The notes beneath the pieces were generated by a model. It was not told where the DNA came from and did no database searches. It saw nothing but the letters and a program-made list of their open reading frames with translations. Source: Streptomyces sp. SID12488 (GTDB lineage Bacteria; Actinomycetota; Actinomycetes; Streptomycetales; Streptomycetaceae). From it: a DNA stretch of 64,000 nucleotides. The stretch lies in the NCBI RefSeq assembly GCF_010548275.1, contig NZ_JAAGLT010000015.1, positions 147,695-211,694 of the forward strand, given 5' to 3'. This document shows, piece by piece, positions 27,141-35,501 of the stretch (position 1 is the stretch's first letter; each line of letters opens with the position of its first letter). The translations under genes were made by a program, and so were the position numbers.

Positions 27141-27154
27141 TCGAAGCGCTTCGA
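27141..27154. promoter_or_regulatory. LacI operator for the GH3 gene
   Basis: TCGAAGCGCTTCGA is a perfect 14-base palindrome with the central CG typical of LacI-family operators. It begins next to the -10 element of the minus-strand promoter. It is identical to the copy at 27335 and to the core of the copy at 45174 near the LacI gene, so binding by that regulator is a strong inference. Confidence 0.8.
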
Positions 27155-27183
27155 TGCTCATTCGACGTGGGGGTGGGTGTCAA
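27154..27183 (-). promoter_or_regulatory. Predicted promoter of the GH3 beta-glucosidase gene
   Basis: On the minus strand the -35 hexamer TTGACA (27183-27178) is a perfect consensus. It is followed after 18 bases by GAGCAT (27159-27154), a weak -10. The operator at 27141-27154 lies where transcription would begin, fitting repression by steric blockage. Confidence 0.6.
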
Positions 27184-27295
27184 GAGACCCAGGTGCAACA
27201 TCTCCGTTTCCCGCCCGTGATGTCAGGCGGCATACGGGGGCGCTCCAGCCCGCCGCACAGGCCCCCGTACCTCGGAGGAATCTTGGAACCGACCC

Positions 27296-27324
27296 TTGTG
27301 CACCCTCTGGTGTTCACTTAACCT
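27296..27324 (+). promoter_or_regulatory. Predicted promoter of the xyloglucan import/degradation operon
   Basis: TTGTGC (27296-27301) and TAACCT (27319-27324) are separated by 17 bases, a good housekeeping-sigma spacing. The start point would be near 27331. The LacI operator at 27335-27348 follows immediately. The untranslated leader to the first ATG would be about 145 bases. Confidence 0.6.
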
Positions 27325-27334
27325 CGCAGCAACA

Positions 27335-27348
27335 TCGAAGCGCTTCGA
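27335..27348. promoter_or_regulatory. LacI operator for the import/degradation operon
   Basis: This second exact copy of TCGAAGCGCTTCGA sits just after the predicted transcription start of the plus-strand operon. Together with the copy at 27141 it allows one repressor to silence both divergent transcripts. Confidence 0.8.
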
Positions 27349-27475
27349 CTACGGATTGCCGTTGCACTGGTCGGAGGACCGCTTCAGCTCAGCCGGTCTC
27401 ACTCGAGTCACTCAGGACACCGCAGCCGACGGCTCCACCGCCGGGTGTCCTGGTGCGCCATGAAGGGTTGACGCA

Positions 27476-29155
27476 ATGACGCCGAACGCCGCTTCCGCCT
27501 CCTCCGGGCCGAGCCGGAGAAGCTTCCTCGCCTCGACGGCGGTCGCCACCGCCGCGGTGACGGGCGGGATCCCGCTGCTTGCCGCCTGCGGGGGCTCGGG
27601 CGGCGGCGAGCGCGAGGGAACCACGTCGGGCAAGGCCGCGGACAAGCTGCTCCCGACGTTCGTCGCGAGCACGGTCGCCAGGCCGGACCTGCCGTCGAAG
27701 AACGGTTCCTCCGCCGGCTACACCGGCAAGGTCGACCTCACGGCCCTCACCGCCTCGGTCCCGAAGAAGCTCGCCACCGGCGCCTCCTTCAAGATCATGT
27801 CCCCGTTCTGGGGCTCCCCGCCGAAGGCCGACTGCGCCTACTACACGGCACTCGACGCCGCGGCGGGCACCAAGATCACCTGGCAGAACCAGGACGGCAA
27901 CACCTACGGCCAGAAGCTGGGCGCCGTCCTCGCCTCCAGCTCCATCCCCGACATGGTGGTCGTGCCCGGCTGGGAACTGGTCGGCAAGATCCCGAACGCC
28001 GTCACCGCGAAGTTCATGGACCTCGGCCCCTACCTGGCGGGCGACAAGGTCAAGAAGTACCCGAACCTGGCGGCGATCCCCTCCGACTCCTGGCGCATGG
28101 GCATCTTCGGCGGCGCGCTGCGCGGCATCCCGATGCCGGCCGCCTCCGCGTCCTTCATCGTGCCGTACTACCGCAAGGACATCTTCGACAAGAAGGGCTA
28201 CTCCGTACCCAAGTCGCCCGACGAGTTCCTCAGCTGGGCCAAGGAGGCCACCAGCGCCAAGGCCAAGGTGTGGGCCTGCGGGGACATGTCCTGGAGCGCC
28301 TTCAACATCTTCGGTGTCCGCACCTCCGGGCCGCTCGGCTGGAACATCGGGTCCGACGGCAAGCTGACCTACCGCTCCGAGCAGCCCGAGTACCTCGAGG
28401 CCCTGGCGTGGACCCGCAAACTGTTCGACGCCGGCGTGGTCCACCCCGACGACAAGGCGCGCTCGGGCGACGCGGGCAACCGGTTCACCGCCGGGCAGAT
28501 CCTGGTCTACAACAACGACATGTCCCACTGGTACGGGAAGACCTCCGAGCAGGCCGCGTCCAACCCGGACTTCCAGATCGAGGGCATGGACATCTTCGGC
28601 GCGGACGGCGGCGACCCGACACTGTGGGCGGCCCAGCCCGCCAACATCTGGTCGATGATCCGCAAGGGCGCCTCGAAGGCGACGGTCGAGAACGCGCTGG
28701 CCGCCGCCGACTTCTCGGCCGCGCCCTACGGCACCAAGGAGCGGATGCTCGTCGACTACGGTGTCGAGGGCACCCACTACACGGTCAAGGACGGCATCCC
28801 GGTCAAGAACGACCTGGGCAACTCCGAGGTGGCCAACGCCTGGGTGATGCTGTCCGCACCGGCCTCCTACCTGGCCCACCCCGACTTCCCTGACGTCGCC
28901 CGCAAGCAGGTCGAGTGGCAGCAGCGGATGGGCGCCTTCATGAAGAAGACGTCCACGTACGGCATGAACATCGTCGAGCCCACCCGCTGGGCGAACCTCT
29001 CCAGCCAGTTCGAGCAGCTGGAGATCGACTACGTGCGCGGCAACCGCAAACTGTCGGACGTCCAGGCCGCCATCTCCACCTGGAAGTCCTCCGGCGGCGA
29101 CAAGCTGCGCGACTGGTACCAGCAGCTCATCGACAAGAACGGCAGCGGCAACTGA
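27476..29155 (+). CDS. Oligosaccharide ABC transporter substrate-binding lipoprotein
   Basis: The 559-residue protein from ATG 27476 has a Tat signal (R14-R15-S-F-L-A) and a lipobox ending L-A-A-C38, so it is a surface lipoprotein. The mature region matches large family 1 sugar-binding proteins of the LipO/YtcQ type (SPFWGSPPKADCAYY, GGALRGIPMPAAS, KDIFDKKGYSVPKSPDEFL, MLSAPASYLAHPDFP). It most likely captures xyloglucan oligosaccharides released by the GH74 and GH12 enzymes encoded downstream. It is the first gene of an operon whose promoter and operator lie in the 371-base divergent gap. Its stop overlaps the first permease start (TGATG). Confidence 0.88.
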   Translation: MTPNAASASSGPSRRSFLASTAVATAAVTGGIPLLAACGGSGGGEREGTTSGKAADKLLPTFVASTVARPDLPSKNGSSAGYTGKVDLTALTASVPKKLATGASFKIMSPFWGSPPKADCAYYTALDAAAGTKITWQNQDGNTYGQKLGAVLASSSIPDMVVVPGWELVGKIPNAVTAKFMDLGPYLAGDKVKKYPNLAAIPSDSWRMGIFGGALRGIPMPAASASFIVPYYRKDIFDKKGYSVPKSPDEFLSWAKEATSAKAKVWACGDMSWSAFNIFGVRTSGPLGWNIGSDGKLTYRSEQPEYLEALAWTRKLFDAGVVHPDDKARSGDAGNRFTAGQILVYNNDMSHWYGKTSEQAASNPDFQIEGMDIFGADGGDPTLWAAQPANIWSMIRKGASKATVENALAAADFSAAPYGTKERMLVDYGVEGTHYTVKDGIPVKNDLGNSEVANAWVMLSAPASYLAHPDFPDVARKQVEWQQRMGAFMKKTSTYGMNIVEPTRWANLSSQFEQLEIDYVRGNRKLSDVQAAISTWKSSGGDKLRDWYQQLIDKNGSGN

Positions 29156-30225
29156 TGTCTCTCACGGCCGGGAGCAGGCCCGACGGGACTCGTTCTCCCG
29201 CGGCCGTCGAGGAACCGACGGCCGCGGTCGCCGCAGCGGTGGCGACGGAACGGGTGCCGGGCAAGGCGCGCAAAGCGGGCAGGGCGGGCAAGGCGGGAAA
29301 GGTTCCCTGGCGGGTCCGGCTGCGCCGCGACCGCGCGCTCATCCTGATGACGCTGCCCGTCATCCTCCTGCTCCTCCTCTTCAACTACGTCCCGCTGCTC
29401 GGCAACGTCGTCGCCTTCCAGGACTACGACCCCTACGTCTCCAGCAACGGCATCACGGCGATCTTCCACAGTCCGTGGGTGGGCGTGGAGCAGTTCTCAC
29501 GGATGGTCGACGACCCGCTGTTCTGGGGCGCCGCGAAGAACACCATCCTGCTGTTCGTGCTCCAACTGGTGCTGTTCTTCCCGATCCCCATCGCCCTCGC
29601 GCTGGTCATCAACAGCGTGATCCGGCCCCGGGTCCGGGCCGTGGCGCAGGCGATCATGTATCTGCCGCACTTCTTCTCGTGGGTCCTCGTGGTCACCGTC
29701 TTCCAGCAGATCTTCGGCGGCGCGGGCATCATCGCCCAGACCCTGGAGGACCACGGGTGGAGCGGGTTCGACCTGATGACCAACGCGGACCTCTTCAAGT
29801 ACCTGGTCACCGCGCAGGCCGTCTGGAAGGACGCCGGCTGGGGGATCATCGTTTTCCTCGCCGCGCTGGCCGCCGTCAGCACCGACCTGTACGAGGCCGC
29901 CGCCATGGACGGCGCGGGACGCTGGCGCCGCATGTGGCACGTGACGCTGCCCGCGCTGCGCCCGGTGATCGCGCTGCTGCTCGTCCTGCGGGTGGGCGAC
30001 GCCCTGAGCGTCGGATTCGAGCAGTTCCTGCTCCAGCGGGACGCGGTCGGTGTGGGAGTCAGCGAGGTCCTCGACACCTACGTGTGGAACATGGGCATCC
30101 AGAACGGCGACTTCAGCTATGCCGCCGCGGTCGGCCTGGTCAAGGGAGCCATCGGAGTGTGTCTCGTCCTGGGCGCGAACAAGTTCGCGCACCTGCTCGG
30201 CGAGCAGGGGGTGTACAAGAAGTGA
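29155..30225 (+). CDS. Sugar ABC transporter permease, LplB type
   Basis: ATG 29155 overlaps the preceding stop and gives 356 residues. A basic, Ala-rich N-terminal tail of about 60 residues with KAGRAGKAGK-type repeats precedes the first helix (ALILMTLPVILLLLLFNYVPLLG). Six helices and the EAA docking loop YEAAAMDGAGRWRRMWHVTLP are present. With the next gene it forms the membrane channel for the imported oligosaccharide. The long basic tail is unusual for the family. Confidence 0.88.
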   Translation: MSLTAGSRPDGTRSPAAVEEPTAAVAAAVATERVPGKARKAGRAGKAGKVPWRVRLRRDRALILMTLPVILLLLLFNYVPLLGNVVAFQDYDPYVSSNGITAIFHSPWVGVEQFSRMVDDPLFWGAAKNTILLFVLQLVLFFPIPIALALVINSVIRPRVRAVAQAIMYLPHFFSWVLVVTVFQQIFGGAGIIAQTLEDHGWSGFDLMTNADLFKYLVTAQAVWKDAGWGIIVFLAALAAVSTDLYEAAAMDGAGRWRRMWHVTLPALRPVIALLLVLRVGDALSVGFEQFLLQRDAVGVGVSEVLDTYVWNMGIQNGDFSYAAAVGLVKGAIGVCLVLGANKFAHLLGEQGVYKK

Positions 30226-31148
30226 GCCTCAACACGCAGCTCGTCCGCAGTCTCCAGGCCCCTGCCCGCCCCGCGTGGGAGGAGGAGCCCAACAAGGCCG
30301 GAATCACCGTCAAGAGCGTATTCCTCGCGCTCTGCTGTCTGGCGGTGCTCGGCCCGCTGTGGATCGTGATCGTCACCAGCCTCTCCCCGAAGCCGGTGAT
30401 CGACCGGGTCGGCGGTCTCGTCGTGATCCCCCAGGGCATCACCTTCGTCAACTACACGGAGCTGCTCAGCGGCGGCCAGGTCAGCCGGGCGATCACGATC
30501 TCGGTCGGTGTCACGCTCTTCGGCACACTGTTCTCGATGGCGGTGTCGGTGCTCGCGGCCTACGGGCTGTCCCGGCCCGGCAGCATGGGGCACCGGTTCT
30601 TCCTGCTCGTCATGATGGCGACCATGTTCTTCGGGGCCGGCCTCATCCCGACGTACCTTCTGGTGCAGTCGCTGGGGCTCACCGACACCTATCTGTCGCT
30701 GATCCTGCCCAGTGCGGTCAGCGTCTTCAACATCCTCGTCCTGCGGGCCTTCTTCATGGGGATCTCGCCCGAACTCACCGAGTCCGCGCGGATCGACGGG
30801 GCGGGGGAACTGCGGATCCTGCTGACCATCATCATGCCGCTGTCCCGGGCGGTGCTGGCCGTGATCTCCCTGTTCTACGCGGTCGGGTACTGGAGTGCCT
30901 GGTTCAACGCGTCCATCTATCTCAGCGACCAGGACATGATGCCGTTGCAGAACGTGCTCATCCAACTGGTCCAGAAGAACACCGCGTCGCCCACGGGGCT
31001 GCAACAGGCGGTCCGTACCGGGCAGTTGTCGGCGCTTGGGCTGCAGATGGCCGTGATGGTCCTCGCGTTGATCCCCGTCGCGGTGGCGTCGCCGTTCGTG
31101 CAGCGGCACTTCAAGAAGGGCATGCTGACCGGCGCGGTCAAGGGCTGA
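30222..31148 (+). CDS. Sugar ABC transporter permease, YtcP/LplC type
   Basis: GTG 30222 overlaps the first permease's stop by four bases (GTGA), giving 308 residues. The family segment LGPLWIVIVTSLSPKPVI opens the protein, and the EAA loop ELTESARIDGAGELRILLTIIMPLS is clear. It pairs with the upstream permease. No ATP-binding subunit gene occurs in the locus, as is usual for Streptomyces sugar importers that share the multi-system ATPase MsiK encoded elsewhere. Confidence 0.88.
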   Translation: MSLNTQLVRSLQAPARPAWEEEPNKAGITVKSVFLALCCLAVLGPLWIVIVTSLSPKPVIDRVGGLVVIPQGITFVNYTELLSGGQVSRAITISVGVTLFGTLFSMAVSVLAAYGLSRPGSMGHRFFLLVMMATMFFGAGLIPTYLLVQSLGLTDTYLSLILPSAVSVFNILVLRAFFMGISPELTESARIDGAGELRILLTIIMPLSRAVLAVISLFYAVGYWSAWFNASIYLSDQDMMPLQNVLIQLVQKNTASPTGLQQAVRTGQLSALGLQMAVMVLALIPVAVASPFVQRHFKKGMLTGAVKG

Positions 31149-31205
31149 CGTCCAGGTTCGCTGTACGGGGTGCCTCTTGCGGTCTGGTGGCGACTGCGGG
31201 GCCGA

Positions 31206-31275
31206 TGTGGTTGATCGCGCCCACGCGGCGGAGCCGCAGATCAGATACAGCCCCGCGCCCCTTTGGGGGCGCGTC
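31206..31275. repeat. Dispersed repeat, family B
   Basis: This noncoding block contains CGCGCCCACGCGGCGGAGCC followed by a GATACAGCC core and a C-rich end. An inverted copy of about 90 percent identity lies at 59279-59345. It occupies most of the gap between the second permease and the GH74 gene, and its terminal CCCC/GGGG stretches can pair. Confidence 0.7.
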
Positions 31276-31308
31276 TCCTCCCCCTCTCTTTGCAGATCGA
31301 GGTAAGTC

Positions 31309-33537
31309 ATGTCTTCGTCCCGTCCGAGTAGACGTGCCGTTCTGGCCGGTACCGCTGCCGTTGCCGCTGTCTCCGCCGTGTCCCTGTCCGGTACGGCGGC
31401 CCACGCGGCCTCCGCCGCGGCGGCCCCCGCCTATCGCTGGCGCACCGCCGTCATCGGCGGCACCGGGTTCGTCACCGGGGTGCTGTTCCATCCCTCCGTA
31501 CGAGGGCTCGCCTACGCCCGTACCGACATCGGGGGCGCCTACCGGTGGGACGAGCGGGCCGCGCGGTGGACCGCGCTCACCGATCACCTCGGGTGGGACG
31601 ACTGGAACCTCCTCGGGGTGGAGGCGATCGCCGTCGATCCCGCGCACCCCGATCGCGTGTACCTCTCCCTCGGGACCTACGCCCAGTCGTGGGCCGGGAA
31701 CGGCGCGGTTCTGCGGTCCGAGAACCGGGGGGCGACCTGGGCCCGTACCGACCTGACCGTGAAACTCGGGGCCAACGAGGACGGGCGGGGCGCCGGTGAG
31801 CGGCTGCTCGTCGACCCGCGGGACAGCGACACCCTGTGGCTGGGAACGAGGCACGACGGACTCCTCAAGTCCACCGACCGGGGCGCTACCTGGGCACCCG
31901 CGAGCACCTTCCCGGCCACCCCGAGCCCGAGCGGCCAGGGCGTCGTCTTCCTGGTCGCGGCCGGCCGTACCGTCTACGCCGGCTGGGGCGACGGCGACGG
32001 CAAGGGCACCGCCGGTACGGCCAACCTGTACCGCACCTCCGACGGCACGACCTGGGAAGCCGTGCCCGGGCAGCCCGTCGGCGCCACCTCCGCCAAGGTC
32101 CCGATCCGCGCCGCCTACGACAAGCACACCCGGGACCTGTACGTGACGTACGCCGACGCGCCCGGGCCCAATGGCCAGTCGGACGGCAGTGTGCACAAGC
32201 TGCGCACGACAACCGGCAGTTGGACGGACGTGTCCCCGGTCAAGCCCGGCGGGACCACCGCGGACGGCTCCCCCGACACCTTCGCCTACGGCGGGGTCGC
32301 CGTCGACGCCTGCCGGGCCGGCACCCTCGTCGTCTCCACCAACAACCGCTGGGCCGACATCGACACGGTGTTCCGCTCCACGGACGGTGGCCGCAACTGG
32401 ACGTCCCTCAAGGACCACGCCGTGTTCGACGTGTCCGAGACCCCCTACCTCAGGTGGGGCAACGACAAGCCGAAGTTCGGCTGGTGGATCCAGGCCCTCG
32501 CGCTCGACCCGTACGACTCCCGGCATATCCTGTACGGGACCGGCGCGACCCTCTACGGCACTCGCGACCTCAAGCACTGGGCCCCGCAGATCCGCGGCCT
32601 GGAGGAGACGTCCGTGCGCCACCTGATCTCGCCCCCGACCGGGGAGGCGCACCTGCTCAGCGGGCTCGGGGACATCGGCGTGATGTACCACGAGCGGCTC
32701 ACGGCGTCCCCGTCGCGCGGCATGGCGTCCAACCCCGTGTTCTCCTCGGCGACGGGACTGGCACAGGCCGCCGCCAAGCCGTCGTACGTCGTCCGGTCGG
32801 GGTGGGGCGACAACGGCAACGGAGCGTTCTCCCGCGACGGCGGGCGGAGCTGGGCGCCCTTCGCCGCCCAGCCCGCCATCGCCAAGGACGCACCGGGGCC
32901 GATCGCCACCAACGCCGACGGCAGCGTGCTGCTGTGGACCTTCGTGCACTGGGACGGCACGAAGTACCCGGCCCAGCGCTCCACGGACAACGGCACGACC
33001 TGGACCGAGGTCTCCTCCGTCCCGAAGGGCGCCACGCCGGTCGCGGACCCGGCCGACCCGACACGCTTCTACGCGTACGACACCGGCACGGGAACGCTGT
33101 ACGCCAGCACCGACAGCGGCCTCACGTTCACCGCCCGGGCGAGCGGACTGCCCTCCGGTGACAGCCAGTTCGCGCTGGTCGCGGCGCCGGGAAGGTCCGG
33201 TGACCTGTGGCTGAGCGTCAAATGGAACGGGCTGTACCGGTCCACCGACGGGGGTGCCACCTTCGCCAAGGTCGCCAGCTGCTGGGCGTCGTACACGCTC
33301 GGCTTCGGCAGGGCGGCCGAGGGCGCCGCCTATCCGGCGGTCTACCTGGTCGGTTCCACCGAGACCATCACCGCCGTCTACCGCTCCGACGACGAGGCGA
33401 AGACCTGGACGCGGATCAACGACGACGCCCATCAGTGGGGCTGGACCGGCGCGACGATCACCGGCGACCCGCGGATCCACGGCCGTGTCTACGTCGCCAC
33501 CAACGGGCGGGGTATCCAGTACGGGGAGCCCGTCTGA
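31309..33537 (+). CDS. Secreted GH74 xyloglucanase
   Basis: The 742-residue protein starts at ATG 31309 with GAGGTAAGTC upstream. Residues 1-39 form a Tat-like signal peptide (S-R-R-A-V-L-A-G then an Ala-rich core), placing it outside the cell. The mature protein has the GH74 double beta-propeller pattern: YRWRTAVIGGTGFVTGVLFHP at the start, ARTDIGGAYRW, repeated Asp-box-like blocks (STDRGATW, STDGGRNW, STDNGTTW, STDGGATF) and a C-terminal GRVYVATNGRGI segment. GH74 enzymes cut the beta-1,4-glucan backbone of xyloglucan. No carbohydrate-binding module follows the catalytic domain. Its stop overlaps the GH42 start. Confidence 0.92.
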   Translation: MSSSRPSRRAVLAGTAAVAAVSAVSLSGTAAHAASAAAAPAYRWRTAVIGGTGFVTGVLFHPSVRGLAYARTDIGGAYRWDERAARWTALTDHLGWDDWNLLGVEAIAVDPAHPDRVYLSLGTYAQSWAGNGAVLRSENRGATWARTDLTVKLGANEDGRGAGERLLVDPRDSDTLWLGTRHDGLLKSTDRGATWAPASTFPATPSPSGQGVVFLVAAGRTVYAGWGDGDGKGTAGTANLYRTSDGTTWEAVPGQPVGATSAKVPIRAAYDKHTRDLYVTYADAPGPNGQSDGSVHKLRTTTGSWTDVSPVKPGGTTADGSPDTFAYGGVAVDACRAGTLVVSTNNRWADIDTVFRSTDGGRNWTSLKDHAVFDVSETPYLRWGNDKPKFGWWIQALALDPYDSRHILYGTGATLYGTRDLKHWAPQIRGLEETSVRHLISPPTGEAHLLSGLGDIGVMYHERLTASPSRGMASNPVFSSATGLAQAAAKPSYVVRSGWGDNGNGAFSRDGGRSWAPFAAQPAIAKDAPGPIATNADGSVLLWTFVHWDGTKYPAQRSTDNGTTWTEVSSVPKGATPVADPADPTRFYAYDTGTGTLYASTDSGLTFTARASGLPSGDSQFALVAAPGRSGDLWLSVKWNGLYRSTDGGATFAKVASCWASYTLGFGRAAEGAAYPAVYLVGSTETITAVYRSDDEAKTWTRINDDAHQWGWTGATITGDPRIHGRVYVATNGRGIQYGEPV

Positions 33538-35501
33538 TGCCGGGGCTCGGTGACGCCACCCGGGGGCGGATCCTCTTCGGCGGCGACTACAACCCGGAGC
33601 AATGGCCCGAGGAGACCTGGCCCGAGGACGTCCGGCTGATGAAGGACGCCGGCGTCAACTCCGTGACGCTGGGCGTCTTCTCCTGGGCGAAGCTCGAACC
33701 CCGCCCGGGAGCCAGGGAGTTCGGCTGGCTGGACCGGCTGATGGACCTGATGTACGAGAACGGCATCGGCGTTGTCCTGGCCACGCCCACCTCCTCGCCG
33801 CCGCCCTGGATGGGCCGGCTGCACCCGGAGACCCTGCCCGTCGCCGAGGACGGGCGGATCGAGTGGTGGGGCGGACGCCAGCACTTCGCGCACTCCAGTG
33901 CCGCCTACCGCCGCTACGCCGCCGCCATCACCGAGGACCTGGCCGCCCGTTACGGCGACCATCCCGCCCTCACCATGTGGCACATCAACAACGAGTACTG
34001 CACCTACGACTGGGGCGACGAGTCGGCCGCCGCGTTCCGCCGCTGGCTCCAGGACAGGTACGGCACCCTGGACGCCCTCAACACCGCCTGGGGAACGGCG
34101 TTCTGGAGCCAGGGGTACGGCGACTGGTACGAGATCCTGCCGCCGCGCCTCCCGCACTACATGCGCAACCCCACCCAGGTGCTCGACTTCAAACGCTTCA
34201 CCTCCGACGCGCTCCTGGAGTGCTACCTCGCGGAACGCGACATCGTCCGCAGCCACTCCCCGCACCTGCCGGTCACCACCAACTTCATGCCTATGTGGGT
34301 GGGGCAGGACGCCTGGCGCTGGGTCCAGGAGGAGGACGTCGTCTCGGTCGACATCTACCCCGACCCGCGCGACCCGTTCGGTGCCCAACAGGGCGCGCTG
34401 ATCCAGGACATGACGCGTTCGCAGGCACGCGGCCCGTGGATGCTGATGGAGCAGGCGGCCGGCCCGGTCAACTGGCGGGGTGTCAACCACCCCAAGCCGC
34501 GCGGCCTCAACCGCCTCTGGTCGCTCCAGGCGGTCGCGCGCGGCGCCGACGCCGTCTGCTACTTCCAGTGGCGCCAGTCCCGGCAGGGCGCCGAGAAGTT
34601 CCACTCCGGCATGGTCAGTCACGCGGGTGAACACGGCCGGACCTTCCAGGAGGTCAAGCAACTCGGCGCCGAACTCGCCGCCATCAGCGCTGAGGTGACG
34701 GACAGTCACACTCCCGGCGAGATCGCGGTTCTCCATGACTGGCACGCCTGGTGGGGCGGCGCCCAGGACGGGCGGCTCTCCTCCGAGGTGGACTACCCGC
34801 AGATCGTACGGGCCTGGCACCGCGCCCTCTGGGAAGCGCACCTCGCGACGGACTTCGCCCACCCCGAGCACGATCTGTCGGCCTACCGGCTCGTCGTCGT
34901 ACCGCAGTTGTACCTGCTGACGGACGCGGCGATCGACAACCTCGTGGCGTACGCACACGGCGGCGGCACCCTCGTCTGCGGTTTCCTGACCGGAGTCGCC
35001 GACGAGGACGACCGGGTACGGCCCGGCGGCATGGACGCCCGGCTGCGCGAACTGTTCGGACTGGGCACCCTGCACGAGTGGTGGCCGCTGGACGCGGGCG
35101 AGACCGTCGAAGTGGACGGCTTCCAAGGGCACTTGTGGTCCGAGGAGCTGGAGGCCGACGGTGCCGACGAGGTCACCCCGTACAAGGGCGGCGAACTCGA
35201 CGGGCTCCCGGCGGTGCTGCGCAAGGGCCGAGCCTGGTACGTCTCCACGCTCCCCGAGTCCGACGCGCTGCGGGACCTCCTCGCCAGGATCGGCGCCGAC
35301 GCGGGCGTCCGACCGGTGCTGGACGCGCTGCCCGCCGGGGTCGAGGCGGTCCGGCGCGGTGAGCTGCTCTTCCTGCTCAACCACGGCTCCGATCCGGTGA
35401 CCGTCCAAGTGCCCGGCGTCCACCGGGACCTGCTGACCGGGGGCATCGTCATGGACGAGGTCCCGCTGAGCCGATACGGAGTGGCGGTGCTGAAGCCATG
35501 A
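33537..35501 (+). CDS. GH42 beta-galactosidase
   Basis: ATG 33537 overlaps the GH74 stop (TGATG) and gives 654 residues with no signal peptide. The GH42 start motif ILFGGDYNPEQWPEETWPED is followed by the acid/base glutamate E153 in HINNEYC and the nucleophile E305 in LMEQAAGPVNWRG. A trimerisation-type domain (EIAVLHDWHAWW) and a small C-terminal beta domain follow. It should remove terminal galactose from imported xyloglucan oligosaccharides in the cytoplasm. Coupling to GH74 and GH95 genes supports this role over use of lactose. Confidence 0.9.
   Translation: MPGLGDATRGRILFGGDYNPEQWPEETWPEDVRLMKDAGVNSVTLGVFSWAKLEPRPGAREFGWLDRLMDLMYENGIGVVLATPTSSPPPWMGRLHPETLPVAEDGRIEWWGGRQHFAHSSAAYRRYAAAITEDLAARYGDHPALTMWHINNEYCTYDWGDESAAAFRRWLQDRYGTLDALNTAWGTAFWSQGYGDWYEILPPRLPHYMRNPTQVLDFKRFTSDALLECYLAERDIVRSHSPHLPVTTNFMPMWVGQDAWRWVQEEDVVSVDIYPDPRDPFGAQQGALIQDMTRSQARGPWMLMEQAAGPVNWRGVNHPKPRGLNRLWSLQAVARGADAVCYFQWRQSRQGAEKFHSGMVSHAGEHGRTFQEVKQLGAELAAISAEVTDSHTPGEIAVLHDWHAWWGGAQDGRLSSEVDYPQIVRAWHRALWEAHLATDFAHPEHDLSAYRLVVVPQLYLLTDAAIDNLVAYAHGGGTLVCGFLTGVADEDDRVRPGGMDARLRELFGLGTLHEWWPLDAGETVEVDGFQGHLWSEELEADGADEVTPYKGGELDGLPAVLRKGRAWYVSTLPESDALRDLLARIGADAGVRPVLDALPAGVEAVRRGELLFLLNHGSDPVTVQVPGVHRDLLTGGIVMDEVPLSRYGVAVLKP

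Noticed and set aside
27161..27161. ATG 27161 as start of the GH3 gene
   Set aside because: It would place coding sequence over the operator and the predicted -10 element; GTG 27104 has a ribosome site and begins just before the family domain.
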